DNA from: Harmonia axyridis
Lineage: Eukaryota > Arthropoda > Insecta > Coleoptera > Coccinellidae
NCBI RefSeq assembly: GCF_914767665.1
Contig: NC_059506.1
Coordinates: 21,243,825-21,307,824 of the forward strand
Direction: 5' to 3'
Length of the DNA stretch: 64,000 nucleotides
A program made the position numbers and the translations under genes. The notes beneath the pieces were generated by a model that had not been told where the DNA came from, did not search any database, and saw only the letters and a program-made list of their open reading frames with translations. This document shows positions 22,780 to 34,248 of the stretch, in pieces. Within the stretch, counting starts at the first letter, position 1; the number at the start of each line of letters is the position of its first letter.

Positions 22780-23260
22780 GATACAGTGGCGAACGAAATG
22801 TTATATTACAACATGACCAAGACAGCAGTATTCTCCATGTAATTCCAAGGAACTGCTTCCACTTTTCCAGCCAATTTAACGCATAATGTGAATCGAGGTG
22901 TGTGAGGATACGGGAGATGAAGAGACATGGTCATGTGATCCCAAACTGTCCGTGAACTATTAAGACGAAGGTCGGATAGGAAGTTGGAGAAGGCAAGTCA
23001 TGAAAAAGGGACAAAATCACGTTCATGACACGGAAAATTTAACTGGGCGTTCAATGAATTCCCGAATTTATGGATGGGCGTAGGGATTATGCCTTGTAAT
23101 GGCTCTTCCTTGGTCATTTTCCACCCTTGGGGGATACTGACTAGAGGAAGTGACATATATTCTAGATAGTTGGACTGTTGGCGGGGTAGTGTAGGCGAGG
23201 GTGAGAAATAATCATGTCAATTAAAATCGGGATTGGCGAGGATAAGATTTTTTGTTTTCA
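22780..23260. other. GC-richer island, candidate conserved non-coding sequence
   Basis: Composition is more balanced than the flanks, with no long frame and no transposon signature. It may hold regulatory sequence. Similar islands occur at about 14.8, 26.2, 28.9, 36.6, 49.5 and 54.4 kb. Confidence 0.3.
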
Positions 23261-23489
23261 ATATGAGCTTCCTATGAATAAGAGAGCCAGATACCAACGC
23301 TGAAGAAGCGAATACATGTAGCTGTTAGAAAAGTCTCAAATGTTTGCAGAATCACTGGGTCATCAATTTAAGCTGAATCCAAAAATCAACGACAATTCAA
23401 CCATTCAGTGGAAATACATAGGAATTTAACAGATAATGATTACAATGAAATGGAAGAAGATCCGAAAGAAGTGACTAAAGAAGAAATTA

Positions 23490-23905
23490 TCGGCAATAAG
23501 TGAATTAATTTACAGAAGATCAACAGATTTCGCAGAAGAAAAGAAAATAATTCCAGATCACTAGTTTGGATTTCGCAAAGAGTTCAACGATTTACTAACT
23601 GGTACGACTCACAGAAAACATTAAAGAGCAAATGAACCTCTCTACATACACTGGTGCAATATTTCTGAACATAGAAAAGGCACTTGATTAAATGTGGCAT
23701 CAAGGTCTGATATACGGAATGAAGTTGAAGAAGAGTGAATATCAATATTGCCAGGTCGACGATAAGAGGAATTGAAGCCGGAGTTCCTCATGGATCAGTG
23801 ATAAGGCCGCTGCTGTTCAACTTATACATGACAAAAATGATAAGATACAAGATAGCCTAGTTTTCAGATGACAATGCTTTCTTCTATCACAATAGAACTC
23901 GAGCA
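23490..23905 (+). pseudogene. Non-LTR retrotransposon RT fragment (Jockey-like)
   Basis: In shifting frames the plus strand gives IPDHQFGFRKEFNDLLTGT, LTENIKEQMNLSTYTGAIFL, IEKALD.MWHQGLIYGMKL, STIRGIEAGVPHGSVIRPL, LLFNLYMTKMIRYK and FSDDNAFFYH. These correspond to RT domains 3 to 5, with FSDD at the active site. The AFDxVWH-type motif survives as ALD with a stop. The close match to 16590-16930, including ENIxEQMNLSTxT and the STIR block, shows that both derive from one family. A sibling on the minus strand is at 40000-41000. Confidence 0.7.
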
Positions 23906-24297
23906 GCAATTACCACTAATTATTTCGAAAAAAAGAATTTCAACCCACTTTGTTGTGATGGTTATATGAGTTCAACGAATCTTTATATTCACTACTGAAT
24001 GGAAATTGCAGTATCAAAACTTATAAATAATTTATTCATCACAATTTATTCACTGGATCTTTATAATAATTTGGATTCTCCTGATGATTACTAGAGAATT
24101 GTTCGAAATTTCTCGAAGCCGTTAGGAGATACTACAAAACTACAAGAACCCAAAAAGTGAAGCATGCACCAACGTTTTTTTATACATTTTTCTCAATTAC
24201 TAGTCGAGCACCAAAAAGGAATGTTTGGAGGAAGAAGCGGGCCCTGCGCTCAAAAAAATATCAACCTGTAGATTTGGATTCAAATTCAAATTATTAC

Positions 24298-24422
24298 ATA
24301 GGCGTACAACGTGCAAGCATGGCCGGGATATCCCCATGATTTTCTACGCTTGAGATTATCGTAATGAACCCATTTTTCGTATCCAGTCACAATGCGATGC
24401 AGAATTACCTTCCTACACCTAA
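24298..24422 (-). mobile_element. Miniature mariner derivative (about 125 bp)
   Basis: The left end reads CATAGGCGTACAAC, identical to the left end of the full-size mariner at 26943. The right end reads CTACACCTAA followed by TA, like the copy ending at 57134. Between them is only about 100 bp of transposase, on the minus strand, around the first catalytic site: TGYEKWVHYDNLKRRKSWG, where the usual GDE is GYE. Nearly all coding sequence has been removed while both termini were kept. Confidence 0.75.
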
Positions 24423-24699
24423 TATATCACTTGATGAGAAAGAAAAAACATTAAAAAAATCAAGCTTTAACAACCTATATATAATTCGAAAAAAAGCGTT
24501 TTCTTGCCCAAATTCAGGACATTTTTTCTTGAAAGGTTCAGAAGAATGTGTTATTTATGTTTAGACCTCCAATTTAGGAACACCCTGTAGATGTTGATAG
24601 AACGTCGTATTAATAGTGCTGTAATATGGTCATATATTTCTCGTATTCATACTCCATTGTCATTGTTGACTCAATTGAAAGTAGGAATCAAGAATAGAA

Positions 24700-24825
24700 T
24701 ATTCTAAAACAAGTTGTAGAATGGGCTCCTATTCCGACACGAATGCGAAATTCGAAAACGAGCGACGAAGGAGCGAGTTTTGGAACGCACGAGTGTTGGA
24801 ATTGCCTTCTGCAACGAGTATTAGA
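24700..24825. repeat. Palindrome-family repeat, divergent copy
   Basis: The core AAAACGAGCGACGAAGGAGC and GAGTTTTGGAACGCACGAGT, together with flanking GGAATTGCCTTCTGCAACGA, match the hairpin elements at 62458-62579 and 62866-62985, read on their minus strand. Arms are less perfect here. Confidence 0.55.
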
Positions 24826-26105
24826 CGATATTTTCTCTATTTCAGTCAAGTTTCGTGAAATATTGTCGAAATTCAATGAAAAATTCAGATTATATATCCT
24901 AGTGACTTTTTTATTGTATCTTGGCAGTTGGTGTGACTGTTACGAAAATTGACAGATTACGGAATTTCAATATGAATCGTATGTTTCGAATTTCGACACA
25001 GTTTACAATTACCCATTAAATTTGGAATTTGCAAATAATGTAGCAAATTATTTCACTATATCCCCAAATTATATTATATTGACAATTATTGACGTTTGTC
25101 GAAATTTGATTGGATTGGAAGTCAGCATAGGCAACCACACGAAAAATATATCTGAAAACGATGCTGTAATGAGTTTATTACAGCACTGTTTTTAGAACTG
25201 TAATGGACTCATTACGATACTGAAATAGAGAAAATATTTTCTGCACTCTAATTTACTTTCGGTGCGCTCTCAGAGTAATGAACATAGATAGGGGAAGTAT
25301 ACGTCATTTTTAGTAAGCGATCTTTGTTCCCAACATGAACATGAACTATCAAATTTGACATAAAGGATGTGGAAATGAAAACATATCAGTGATACGATAT
25401 TTCACTCAATTCGAGTGTTTTTCCACAAAGAACTCACTTCTTATGTCGCATAGTGAATCAACGTTTCATATCAACCCAAAATATATTGAAATAAATACCT
25501 AAATATGTCAGAAATTCAGAAAACAAACTTCAATCTCACCAAATGACGTGAATTAAGCGATTACAGGAGGGGAGCAATAACTTCAGATTTCAGCAGATAG
25601 ATACATAAAACAAAATAAATATTCTGCTTACTTCAAATCCGCCAATTAAAAAAACATTGGATTCCAAATATTCAAATTTTCATATTTAATAGGGAATCAC
25701 TTGAAAAAATAAATTTCATTAAAAAAATATATATTCTCAATGATATAGTAAAATTGTAAATTTGAAAATATATCACAATCCGACAACGTAACCTAACCAT
25801 GTTGGGGACATGTTAAAATTGCGTATACTCCCTCTATCTATATTTATTACTCTATGGGTGCGCTTAGTGGATGAAATGATTTTTCGGAAGCGAACCATAG
25901 ATCTGAAATTCTATATTCTCCTTGAAATAAAATGAAAAATAAATAACTCTCTCCTTCGACTCGAAGCAAACCATTTATCAAGTTCGAAATACCCACGCAA
26001 CGGAACGAATAATATTCCGAGAAAATCCAAAGAAAGGAGATATATAGTCCGATATTTTTATTTTTCCCTCCAAGAGAGCGAAATCTCGGGAAGTATGCGG
26101 CGCTC
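24826..26105. other. AT-rich stretch, no gene seen
   Basis: A short inverted pair, TTTTCTCTATTTCAG near 24831 and CTGAAATAGAGAAAA near 25224, may mark a larger foldback unit linked to the palindrome family at its left. Otherwise I see no domain or repeat end. An 86-codon minus-strand frame (25847-26107) is unassigned. Confidence 0.3.
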
Positions 26106-26109
26106 ATAG

Positions 26110-26420
26110 AACATCTGTCGCAAGGAAACCAGCTGTTGTCGACAAGGCGTTAAGGCGTCGCCGTCTCCTTCATCCACCCATTCTGCCGCCGCCACCGACG
26201 CCTGGGATCACGACACCACCAACGCCACCCCTTCATAGCCATCTCAGACCTAGATATGAAACCGGGGCCACCCGCGATACTGCTGCCTGAAGTGACAAGG
26301 TGTAAATTGCATTCGGGACGACGAGAGGGCCATGCCTTGGCTACAAATTCTATTTCGCACGCGTTTAATCAACTTTATCTCAGTCAGGGATGGTTGTGAG
26401 GTCATAAGATGCTTTTATAT
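26110..26420. other. GC-rich island, candidate conserved non-coding or exon-proximal sequence
   Basis: This is one of the GC-richest stretches in the window, with runs such as CTGCCGCCGCCACCGACGCC. No frame longer than about 60 codons has a recognisable product. It is not repeated elsewhere here. It could be a regulatory element or untranslated exon. Confidence 0.3.
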
Positions 26421-26942
26421 TGGAGCGTTGTTTCAAAGTGTTGATTGTGTTTTTTGAAAGGGGGTGACGAGTATTTATTTTTTAAGGGTTGGTTCCCTGA
26501 ACAAATCCCGATTTAATTTAGTTCATTTCGTTGATATTTTGATAATTCAATGTTCAATGATCCACATGGATTACCAGTGCCGCCGCTAGACGTTTTAGCG
26601 CCCTGGCAAAATGAAATTTTTGCCGCCCTACTCTGCCTAATTCATATAAATTTTCTTTAAATGAGCCTCTGTTCTTTCTGTGAAGTATTTTTTCAATTTC
26701 ATATGAAATCGTATTTTTCAACTATTTAAAAATCACTTTGTTGAATTTATTAAACGACGTTTTGTCGTTTTCATCAAAAACGGCGAGCGTTGTTTAAAAG
26801 TACGACGCTCTATTTATAATTCTATAAGAAAAAGTTCTTAAAGGTGCGAAAAGTCTTGTTTTATTAACTGACTTTGCGGCCCTAAAATTTGGCGCCCCCG
26901 GCAAAATGTCCGCATTCTAAATTTTAAATAACTAACGAATAC

Positions 26943-28181
26943 ATAGGCGTACAACTTTGCTTCCGCCGTTTTTTTCCGAAATTCGAGACTTTATTTAAAA
27001 AAAACTGGTTATACATTTATGATTCTGCCCATAACTAGCCACTACTCCCTCCCATCTTGCGGGCAGCGTACGCATCCTGCGTTGAAAAAACTGGTCTTCT
27101 TTTGAAGCGATCCACGAATCGATCCAATTTTTCAGTTCTTCATAAGATCGTCAATGTTGGTCAGCCAGGTTGGGTGTCATTGATCGAAACAAGTAATAGT
27201 CCGAGGGAGCAACATCTGGAGAATACTGCGGGTAAAGTAGGATTCATTTCAATGTTTCCAAGTCTTGACCATTTTCGCAATAGGGGTTTGAGCATTGCCA
27301 TACTATAAAAACACTTTATCAAGCTCTCGTTGTAATGTGGCCGTTAGTCTTTCAATGCTGGACTCAAACGCATCAACATTAACTACTGAATATTCGGCCG
27401 TCGACGTGGAAACATGGTCGGGATATCATCATGATTTTCTGCGCTTGGGATTATCGTTATGAACCCATTTTTCGTCTTCAGTCATAATGCGATGCAGAAA
27501 TCACTTCCGTCTTTGCCTTAAAAGCAGCTGTCCACAAGCAAACAAACGCCGTTCAACATTTCTCGGCTTCAACACGTACGGCACCCAATTTCCTTGTTTC
27601 TGAATCATTCCCATGACTTTCAGGCGTTTTGAAATGGCTTGTTGCGTCACTCCCAATGATCCTGCCAACTCTTGTTACGTTTGACACGAGTCTTGATCGA
27701 GTAATGCCTCCAATTCTGCATCTTCGAAAATCTTCTCGCTTCCACCACCATGCTGGTCTTAGACTTCAAAATCACAGTTCTAGAAGCGTTGAAACCACTC
27801 TCGGCAAGTTCTTCACTAATACCGTCCTCACCATAGGAATTTGAGAGCATTCGATGAGCCTCAGCCGCAGATTTCTTCATATCAAAGCAGAAAATTAAAA
27901 CCTCCTGCAAATTATGGGGATTTGGCTCGTAAGCTGACATGTTCAATCAGCTTCATATTAAAGCAGAAAATTAAAAAATCACGCAAATGACATGAATTTG
28001 GTCCGTAAGCTGACATCTTTAAAAACTTCACGATGCAGACACAAATCGACTGATATTTCGATTGCGTTATGTTACAAATACCTAAGCTCATTGTATAACT
28101 TTTACGATCTTTTTATTTCGACGACCATTTACCTCTACAGTCATCTATTGCAAAATGGCTAAAGCAAAGTTGTACACCTAA
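26943..28181 (-). mobile_element. Mariner element (cecropia/mori-like), near full length
   Basis: The left terminus reads ATAGGCGTACAACTTTGCTT and the right terminus, read inward, TTAGGTGTACAACTTTGCTT. The 1239-bp span is typical of mariner. Several internal bases of the coding region are lost and the first part of the coding region is tandemly duplicated (27870-28016). It belongs to the same group as the copies at 1-818 and 56268-57134. A clean TA target duplication is not visible. Confidence 0.9.
27010..28016 (-). pseudogene. Mariner transposase, frameshifted, catalytic middle partly deleted
   Basis: The minus strand gives MSAYEPNPHNLQEVLIFCFD, KKSAAEAHRMLSNSYGED, IFEDAELEALLDQDSCQT, SLGVTQQAISKRLKVMGM, WVPYVLKPRNVERRLFACG, then the segment around GDEKWVHNDNPKRRKS, a jump to the LMRLSPALKD region, the second-site remnant NAQTPIAKMVKTW, the third Asp in QYSPDVAPSDYYLFRSM, and the C-terminal EELKNWIDSWIASKEDQFF. 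The stretch between STAE and LMRLSP (IWWDQLG region) is deleted. The second-site HDNARPH reads GNAQTP. An extra out-of-frame copy of the N-terminal MSAY...FCFNMK block precedes the main one. Confidence 0.88.
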
Positions 28182-28189
28182 GATGACAC

Positions 28190-28865
28190 CAAAAAACTTT
28201 CACTTACATTGGTCATGCATTTCAATCTACAATGAAAGAATGTAAATAGGCGTACACTATTTTTTAACGAACTTTGGAGCATCTACTAGAATTCATCACC
28301 TATCAAATTGTTGATTACTCATTTTTGATTAAAATGGATTAATGAAAAATCAGCAATTTTTGAATTTAGAATTAAAAAGGAAAATAGCAATGTCTTATAT
28401 ACCTGTATATATCTAAGTTTGCACCTAGGGTTTGCACATAGTTGTCCAACTAATATAAATAAATTTAACTTTCTCAGTGGCCATTTCAACTTGACTGTAG
28501 TGGGGGACTTTTCATACAGAAACCTCCAACACTTATTATTCTGCCATTTATGCCAGCTCTCACATTTAGTCCACACAAATCTCAAATTATCGCAGGAAAT
28601 GAATTGACTTGTATACTTATGTTGTATGTTTAAAATCAGCCTTAACAGAAAATAACTAATTTGAATTGCCTCTCTTTCTACATAGCTAGAATATTGATTA
28701 TTCCCAAAGCCTTATCCCCCAGAATAGTTTTCAGTTTTTTTTCAGATATTCATCTACAAACTTCATACATCGCATCTTATTCATAATCCATTGACTGAAG
28801 TTTCTTATACTTCATCAAATTAAACGCAAGTAACGGTGCGGCAAACTGATAATTAAATCACCAAC
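28190..28865. other. AT-rich stretch, no gene seen
   Basis: AATAGGCGTACACTATTTTT near 28246 resembles the mariner left end but lacks a partner or coding sequence. Frames at 28319-28607 on both strands are unassigned. Confidence 0.35.
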
Positions 28866-28869
28866 TAAT

Positions 28870-29165
28870 TGCAGCTCCGCTCAGGCAGCAGGACGAACTA
28901 AGGCAAAGGAAGAGCAACTTGTCAGTAATTATTAATTAACAGCGCAAGCTTTCAACCAGCTTTCTGAGCTTTTACCGGCTTCGCAGGAGCTTTGCATCTC
29001 CTCTATGTTGCAGAATCTGTTTGTGCGGAGAGTGCGCCGTTTTGGATCTACTTCAGCTGTCTTTTAAGGTCGAGTTTCCGCTCTCGCTGCACATAAAGGT
29101 TATATTTCAGCAGACAGTGCCGGATCAAATGAGATACGTTCGCTTTGGAGGTTAGAGGATGGTAA
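28870..29165. other. GC-richer island, candidate conserved non-coding sequence
   Basis: The island includes GCAGCTCCGCTCAGGCAGCA, ACCGGCTTCGCAGGAGCTTT and GTGCGGAGAGTGCGCCG, unlike neighbouring AT-rich sequence. No coding frame or repeat partner is apparent. Confidence 0.3.
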
Positions 29166-29220
29166 TGGTCTCAGTGGCGTATCTATACCATCGGAGGCCC
29201 ATGGCAAATTTATTGAATAA

Positions 29221-29800
29221 CTAGCTGACCCGGCGAACTTCGTACCGCCCTATAATCAAGAAATATCTGTTACCTTTTTATCTGAATTAAGTTAATTTCT
29301 TTATTATGTATTGCTGTTGGAATATAAATAAATCAAAATTATTCCAAACATAAAGTGTTTATTATTCTTATGCTTTATGATGCACAAGATTATTAGTTTT
29401 ATTTTCTGGCGCGTATATAAATAGTGTTGTTGATATTCCGACACTGGAACAGGCGACATATAACTGGCCATGTAAAAAACTGTAATTTTCAAGATTTCAT
29501 TTTAATACTCAAATGCCTTGCAATATTGAAAAACAACGTTCATTGGTCCAATAGCAACGATATGCAGTGTACTGTAGTCAATTTTTTTGTTATAATTAAA
29601 TGCAGCTCTATAGGGGTTGAACGCAACACTTCTATTTTGTTGGTTCCGGTTCCATCAATTCCGTTCAACTTCATTCCGCGTTTCACGTTGCTCATCAGTT
29701 TGACTTGCTCTTGTATTTCTTTGACTTGCAGCATTACGGGTTCTGCGACTTGAGTTTGTACGTCTAATTGCCGGTATTTTCAGAAACAAAAATTCAACTG
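29221..29800 (-). mobile_element. Helitron, internally deleted, 3' end at 29221
   Basis: On the minus strand the element ends GGGTCAGCTAG, followed by T, as Helitrons do (CTRR end, insertion between A and T). Seven bases inward is a GGCG...CGCC hairpin (29232-29249). The coding remnant joins the N-terminal part of the Helitron protein directly to the last part of the helicase, so most of the Rep and helicase domains are deleted. The 5' end was not located exactly. Confidence 0.78.
29340..29790 (-). pseudogene. Helitron Rep/helicase protein, N-terminus fused to helicase C-terminus by deletion
   Basis: One minus-strand frame reads RRTRNAASQRNTRASQTDEQ, RETRNEVERN, then FNPYRAAFNYNKKIDYSTLH and VAIGPMNVVFQYCKAFEY. 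This is the Helitron N-terminal region that leads into a Cys-rich finger (usually CxxCxAxK). After a frame change it continues NLENYSFLHGQLYVACSSVG and FIYAPENKTNNLV, the terminal Pif1-like helicase motif (HGQLYVA-SRV), with SRV changed to SSV. About 1000 residues expected in between are missing. An out-of-frame 64-codon frame at 29540-29734 is a shadow of this. Confidence 0.75.
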
Positions 29801-29969
29801 AAAATAAAAAAAAACTATAGTACCTATTCTTTTGTAAAAGTATGAAAATGGTCTATCAACTTTCCAACACTATATTAATTTGATTAACCTTGTTGAACAA
29901 ACACATCTGAAAAAAACACACACTAAAAATTATCCTGTAAAAACCAATGTGAAAAATACACTAAGAAAT

Positions 29970-30160
29970 GGTAAATGAATTATGTAGGTATCTTGTTATT
30001 ATAACTCCGACCACAGACCAACTCCGACCGATATTCATTCATTCTTTCTCGCTTGTTGGGCTCAACCTTTGGTTATGTACCCAGTCACAAATTTGTTGCG
30101 TTTCTCCTAATATTCCACATGTATTACATATAATTCACAGTCGCATTAAAAATTAAATCT
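29970..30160 (-). other. Unassigned coding-like segment near Helitron
   Basis: The minus strand reads CNTCGILGETQQICDWVHNQ followed by RLSPTSEKE and a stop. The CxxCG opening hints at a zinc-binding end of some transposon protein, but I cannot place it. It could be upstream Helitron or older insertion sequence. Confidence 0.2.
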
Positions 30161-30476
30161 TAATTGAATGAAAAATAGTGACAGGTAGTCAGAAGATATT
30201 GAGCGTTCAATTATTACTTCGCCAATTGCACCTTCAGAAAAGTATTCATACAGAAAATTTTTAGGTTCTCAAGCATCGATAAAAAGACGTTTTCTCAAAA
30301 TTTGAACTCCCAGAACTTCTTTCTTTCATTTATTTCTAATTTTTCCATAGCAACGATAGTGTGTTTCATAAAAATTGATATTCGTTCACCATGATGAAAT
30401 AAAATCCTATTGAATTCTTGAATTTGAATTTATTGATTAACTGGTAGGTTTATGAACTGACAATATTGAAAATATA

Positions 30477-32241
30477 CTAACTGACAAAGAAACTGCAACA
30501 CCCAGAAGAAGCTGTTCAAATTTTATTTTTTTTGGCAAAACATAGATAGTATAGCAAGGAGTAAATGCACCTGCACGAGTGCCTTCTGTATCTCCATTGA
30601 AATATAGCAGATTTCCTCAGAAATAATAGTAACTTCACATATAACACAAGAACAGCCAATATAACTTATCCTCGGCATAAGTTTCTCTAACTGAAAAGAA
30701 TCCATCATATATGTGTATGAGGATTTTCAATAAATTACCTCATAATATAAAATCGATAGGAAATTATAAGATATTCAAAGCAAAAACAAGAAAGTTTTCA
30801 ATTAATATGGAACCATATAGTTAAGGGGATTATTTAATGTACTTGTAGTGAATATTGACACTATTTCATTTTGGAATATTCAGAAGTTTATTGTTACTGT
30901 GAAATTTATAATCTGAAATAAAGAATTTCTCTATCTATCTATCCATCTGAATGATTGCAATTTGAAGAGAAAACGAAGGGTTAATAATTTTTTTCAATAA
31001 ATTTGTAATATGTTTGTCCACTGCGATTATCAATACACTTCCCAACACGTCTCGTCATTGATCAAATGAGATGGTCTATTTCGTTTTGAGGGATACTATC
31101 CCAAGCTACCTATACTTCATGTCTCAGAGCCGCCAAAGACCGTGTGGGCTGGGGTGAATTTCCAAGCCTTCTACCCATAAAGTCCCAAACATGCTCAACG
31201 GGTGAAAGATCGGGGGATCTGGGTGATCATGGCAAAAGATTCACATGGGTCGCTTCGAAAAAGTTTCAACTAACTCTGGCAACATGAGTTCGGGCATTAT
31301 CTTGCTGAAATATTGGAGCCGGTTAAGGTAAGGGGGAACATAAAGTTCCACAATTTCTTGAAGGTAACGCAGCGCTGTCATGTTACCTCGAATAAAGACT
31401 AAAGGTGACCTACTTGCATGTTCAATAGCACCCATACCATAACGCCTACTGTCCGGTGTTCATGATGTTCAATAACTGAGGTTCACGTCTTTTTCCCCAG
31501 CGTCGTCTAACTCTTTTTCAGCCATCATGTGCACCCAATGAGAATCGAGATTAATCAAAAAATACCACCTGATGCCATTCCACATTCCACTGTTGACGTT
31601 CTCTGCATCACTGTTATCGTTGCCGGCGATGCTCAATCGTCAGAGGTCCAAAAAACCTTATTCGACGGTAAACCGTTCAGACAGTTACAGGATGGCCTTG
31701 TTCTCCTAACCACTCACCAGCCAAAGATCGAGTTGTAACAAATCGGTTCATAATGGCTGTAAGTCTTAGACGTCGATCTTGAACTTAATTTGTGCCCCTT
31801 CGACGTCCGGTGCCTACTCTTCTTCGATTTTGGGCATTGCCCAACCACGTTTGACAACATCTCCATAACAGTAGTTGGATTCCTGTTCTTACGGTTAGCG
31901 ATTTCTTGAAATGACAATCCTGCCTCCCGTAGAGCTAATATGACCTTTTTCAAATGCACTTTACTGGCGACAAATTCCGCGTACACTTGCTCTAGGCATT
32001 TTAACAACAACTACACATCTTCTTGGGATCTCCTCTAATAGCTGGTTTCTTGTAAAATTTAAAGAACTTGCAAAAAACGACTACAATATTTAAGTACCAG
32101 AAATTGTTCACATGAAAAAACCTTCACGATTTGTTTCTCCAAATTCAATCATTTATTCCTTGTTATACTGTCTATGTTTCACCAAAAAAAATCAGAATTG
32201 TAACAGCTCCTTTTGAATGTTGCAGTTTCTCTGTCAGTTAG
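30477..32241 (-). mobile_element. Tc1-like element (DD34E), near full length
   Basis: TA lies on both sides (30475-30476 and 32242-32243). The ends are CTAACTGACAAAGAAACTGC and the inverse of CTAACTGACAGAGAAACTGC. Similarity between arms extends about 90 bp. At 1765 bp it is the size of an autonomous Tc1-like element, and the transposase runs on the minus strand between about 31000 and 32010. Confidence 0.92.
31000..32010 (-). pseudogene. Tc1-like DD34E transposase, multiple stops and frameshifts
   Basis: The N-terminal helix-turn-helix is visible in VILALREAGLSFQEIANRKN followed by RNPTTVMEML. The middle is scrambled by frameshifts. The catalytic end gives TALRYLQEIVELYVPPYLNR, the second Asp in FQQDNARTHV and the catalytic Glu in SPRSPDLSPVEHVWDFMGRR. 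The Trp codon before SPRSPD is a stop (TGA). The tail reads IPQNEIDHLI and RRVGKCI. The spacing between QQD and PVE is that of DD34E. The protein cannot be made, although both terminal repeats are intact. Confidence 0.88.
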
Positions 32242-32249
32242 TATATAGA

Positions 32250-33305
32250 AGTTGATGCCCTCAGGCACTCTCAAGGCATAGGTAACATCTACTCAATTAC
32301 TATAATTCTATATAAGATTTTTGAATAATGAGTTTCATCATAGTCGGCAATTCCGAAATTTATTGGATATTGACAATTTCTACCGCATCGACTTTTTATC
32401 ACATCCATCATAAATATATCGAATAAATATATGTCGAATAAATTATAATCATTATTTGCCTCGCTTTCTGCTCGTCACGAAAATAATTGAAATGATTCGT
32501 ATGAACTGTTGAAAGGAATTACAATTATCAGAATTTGATAGTGTAAAATCCCTTGAAATGAAGCCGATTCAATTAATATTTGAACTAATTGAATTCCGAA
32601 ATTAATGCTTAACTCGCTTAAATTTATGCATCGAATGTTTCGAATGAATGATTCACTTTTCACAACATTATAGAACATAAAACAAATGTATACATATATA
32701 ACAAATGTTACTCATTGAAAGGTGGATGTGTATTTGCTTCGATTTATTTAGAAGGTAATCATAGTGCACTAAGTTTTAAATCTGGAATTTTCGATGAATC
32801 CTTTTTCCACATCTTGAATTCACATTTAAGGGTTATTTCGTTTGCTGTTGTTAAATCCATTTATATGTTAATTTTTTACAATTTTTTGAAGAGTCATTAC
32901 TCCGATTAATCATACACGTGAATGATGATTACACAGATGGATGTTTGAGAATTCGAATAGCATAAAAGCGTATTTTTTTGATCGAGCAATCTCGCAGCAT
33001 CCGTTGGCAACTTCGTCGTCTCTAGGAAGTATTTTTGTAAGACGTGTTCAACTATGATACTTGATACAAAAAAATATTTCATTTTATCATGTTGTTCAAC
33101 TACTGACTACGTGACTACTAAATAATCCTGTTTATGTTATTCCAGTCCATTTTTTCCTGAAAAATGCAATAACTGATACTGGGTTATAAATAATGAACAA
33201 AAATCCATTAGATATATGTTCTTTCTATTGACCACTTTTTTCTGAATTATTAGCATTTTTGGGGGATGCAATATCAAGCCCCACCCCCCTAGCTTGGATG
33301 CATGA
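32250..33305. other. AT-rich stretch, no gene seen
   Basis: I find no domain, repeat end or convincing exon. Short frames (32475-32678 minus, 32715-32909 plus) are unassigned. Confidence 0.4.
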
Positions 33306-33309
33306 TCTA

Positions 33310-34248
33310 AAGGGTGTTTTTTTTTTAGAGCTATAGAACTTTAAATTACAATAAAACTACGATGGATTATTCGATTGACATGAATTTTATTTATCTGCAA
33401 GATAATCTTGTGGCATTACATTTTAAATATGATTTCTGGCATATGACCGTCACGGCTGGCTCGGATGTAGTCCAATCTGGACGTCCAACTTTCGATGAGT
33501 TTTTCCAACATTTGTGGCCGTATATCGGCAATAACACGGCGAATTTTGTCTTCCAAATGGTCAAGGGTTTGCGGCTTATCCGCATAGACCAATGACTTTA
33601 CATAGCGCCACAGAAGGTAGTCTAACGGTGTTAAATCACAAGATCTTGGAGGCCAATTCACAGGTCCAAAACGTGAAATTAGGCGGTCACCAAACCTGTC
33701 TTTCAATAAATCGATTGTGGCACGAGCTGTGTGACATGTTGCGCCGTCTTGTTGGAACCAAAGCTCCTGGACATCATGGTTGTTCAATTCAGGATCGAAA
33801 AAGTTAGTAATCATGGCTCTATACCGATCACCATTGACTGTAACGTTCTGGCCATCATCGTTTTTGAAGAAGTACGGACCAATGATGCCACCAGCCCATA
33901 AAGCGCACCAAACAGTAAATTTTTCGGGATGTAACGGTGTATCGACATAAACTTGAGGATAAGCTCCACTTCAAATGCGGCAGTTTTGTTTGTTGACGTA
34001 GCCATTCAACCAGAAGTGCGCTTCATCGCTGAACAAAATTCGCTTATGAAAATCGGGAACGTATTCCGCACAGAACCATTATTTTCGAAATAAAATTGCA
34101 CTGTTTGTAAGCATTGTTCAGGCGTGAGTCTATTCAAAATAAATTGCCAATTCAAACTGAGAATAAATCACTTGACAGCTGTTAAATCGGTCGCCATCTT
34201 GAACAGTATTGCCAACTTAAAGTTATATACCTCGAAAAAAACACCCGA
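33310..34248 (-). mobile_element. DD41D mariner-type element, copy B (internal deletion)
   Basis: TA lies on both sides (33308-33309 and 34249-34250). The ends AAGGGTGTTTTTTTTTTAGA and the complement of CGGGTGTTTTTTTCGAGG match copies A and C. The N-terminal deletion here has its own junction (EYVPDFHKRILFSDEAHF), which keeps about nine more residues before the first catalytic Asp than A and C do, so it arose separately. Confidence 0.92.
33416..34136 (-). pseudogene. DD41D transposase, one internal stop, N-terminal domain deleted
   Basis: From a TTG where the intact family has ATG, a short N-terminus (NRLTPEQ-type) is fused to PDFHKRILFSDEAHFWLNGY. The rest of the catalytic region is nearly complete, with one TGA in place of Trp in CRIW. 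The second Asp is in LWFQQDGATCHTARATID, the third in CDLTPLDYLLWRYVKSLVYA, and the normal C-terminus HMPEIIFKM ends at 33416. The last 132 codons (33416-33814) form an uninterrupted frame. Apart from the deleted N-terminal binding domain, this is the best preserved DD41D copy here. Confidence 0.9.

Noticed and set aside
28235..28265. AATAGGCGTACAC as another mariner left end
   Set aside because: Only about 12 bases match, and no transposase or right end follows.
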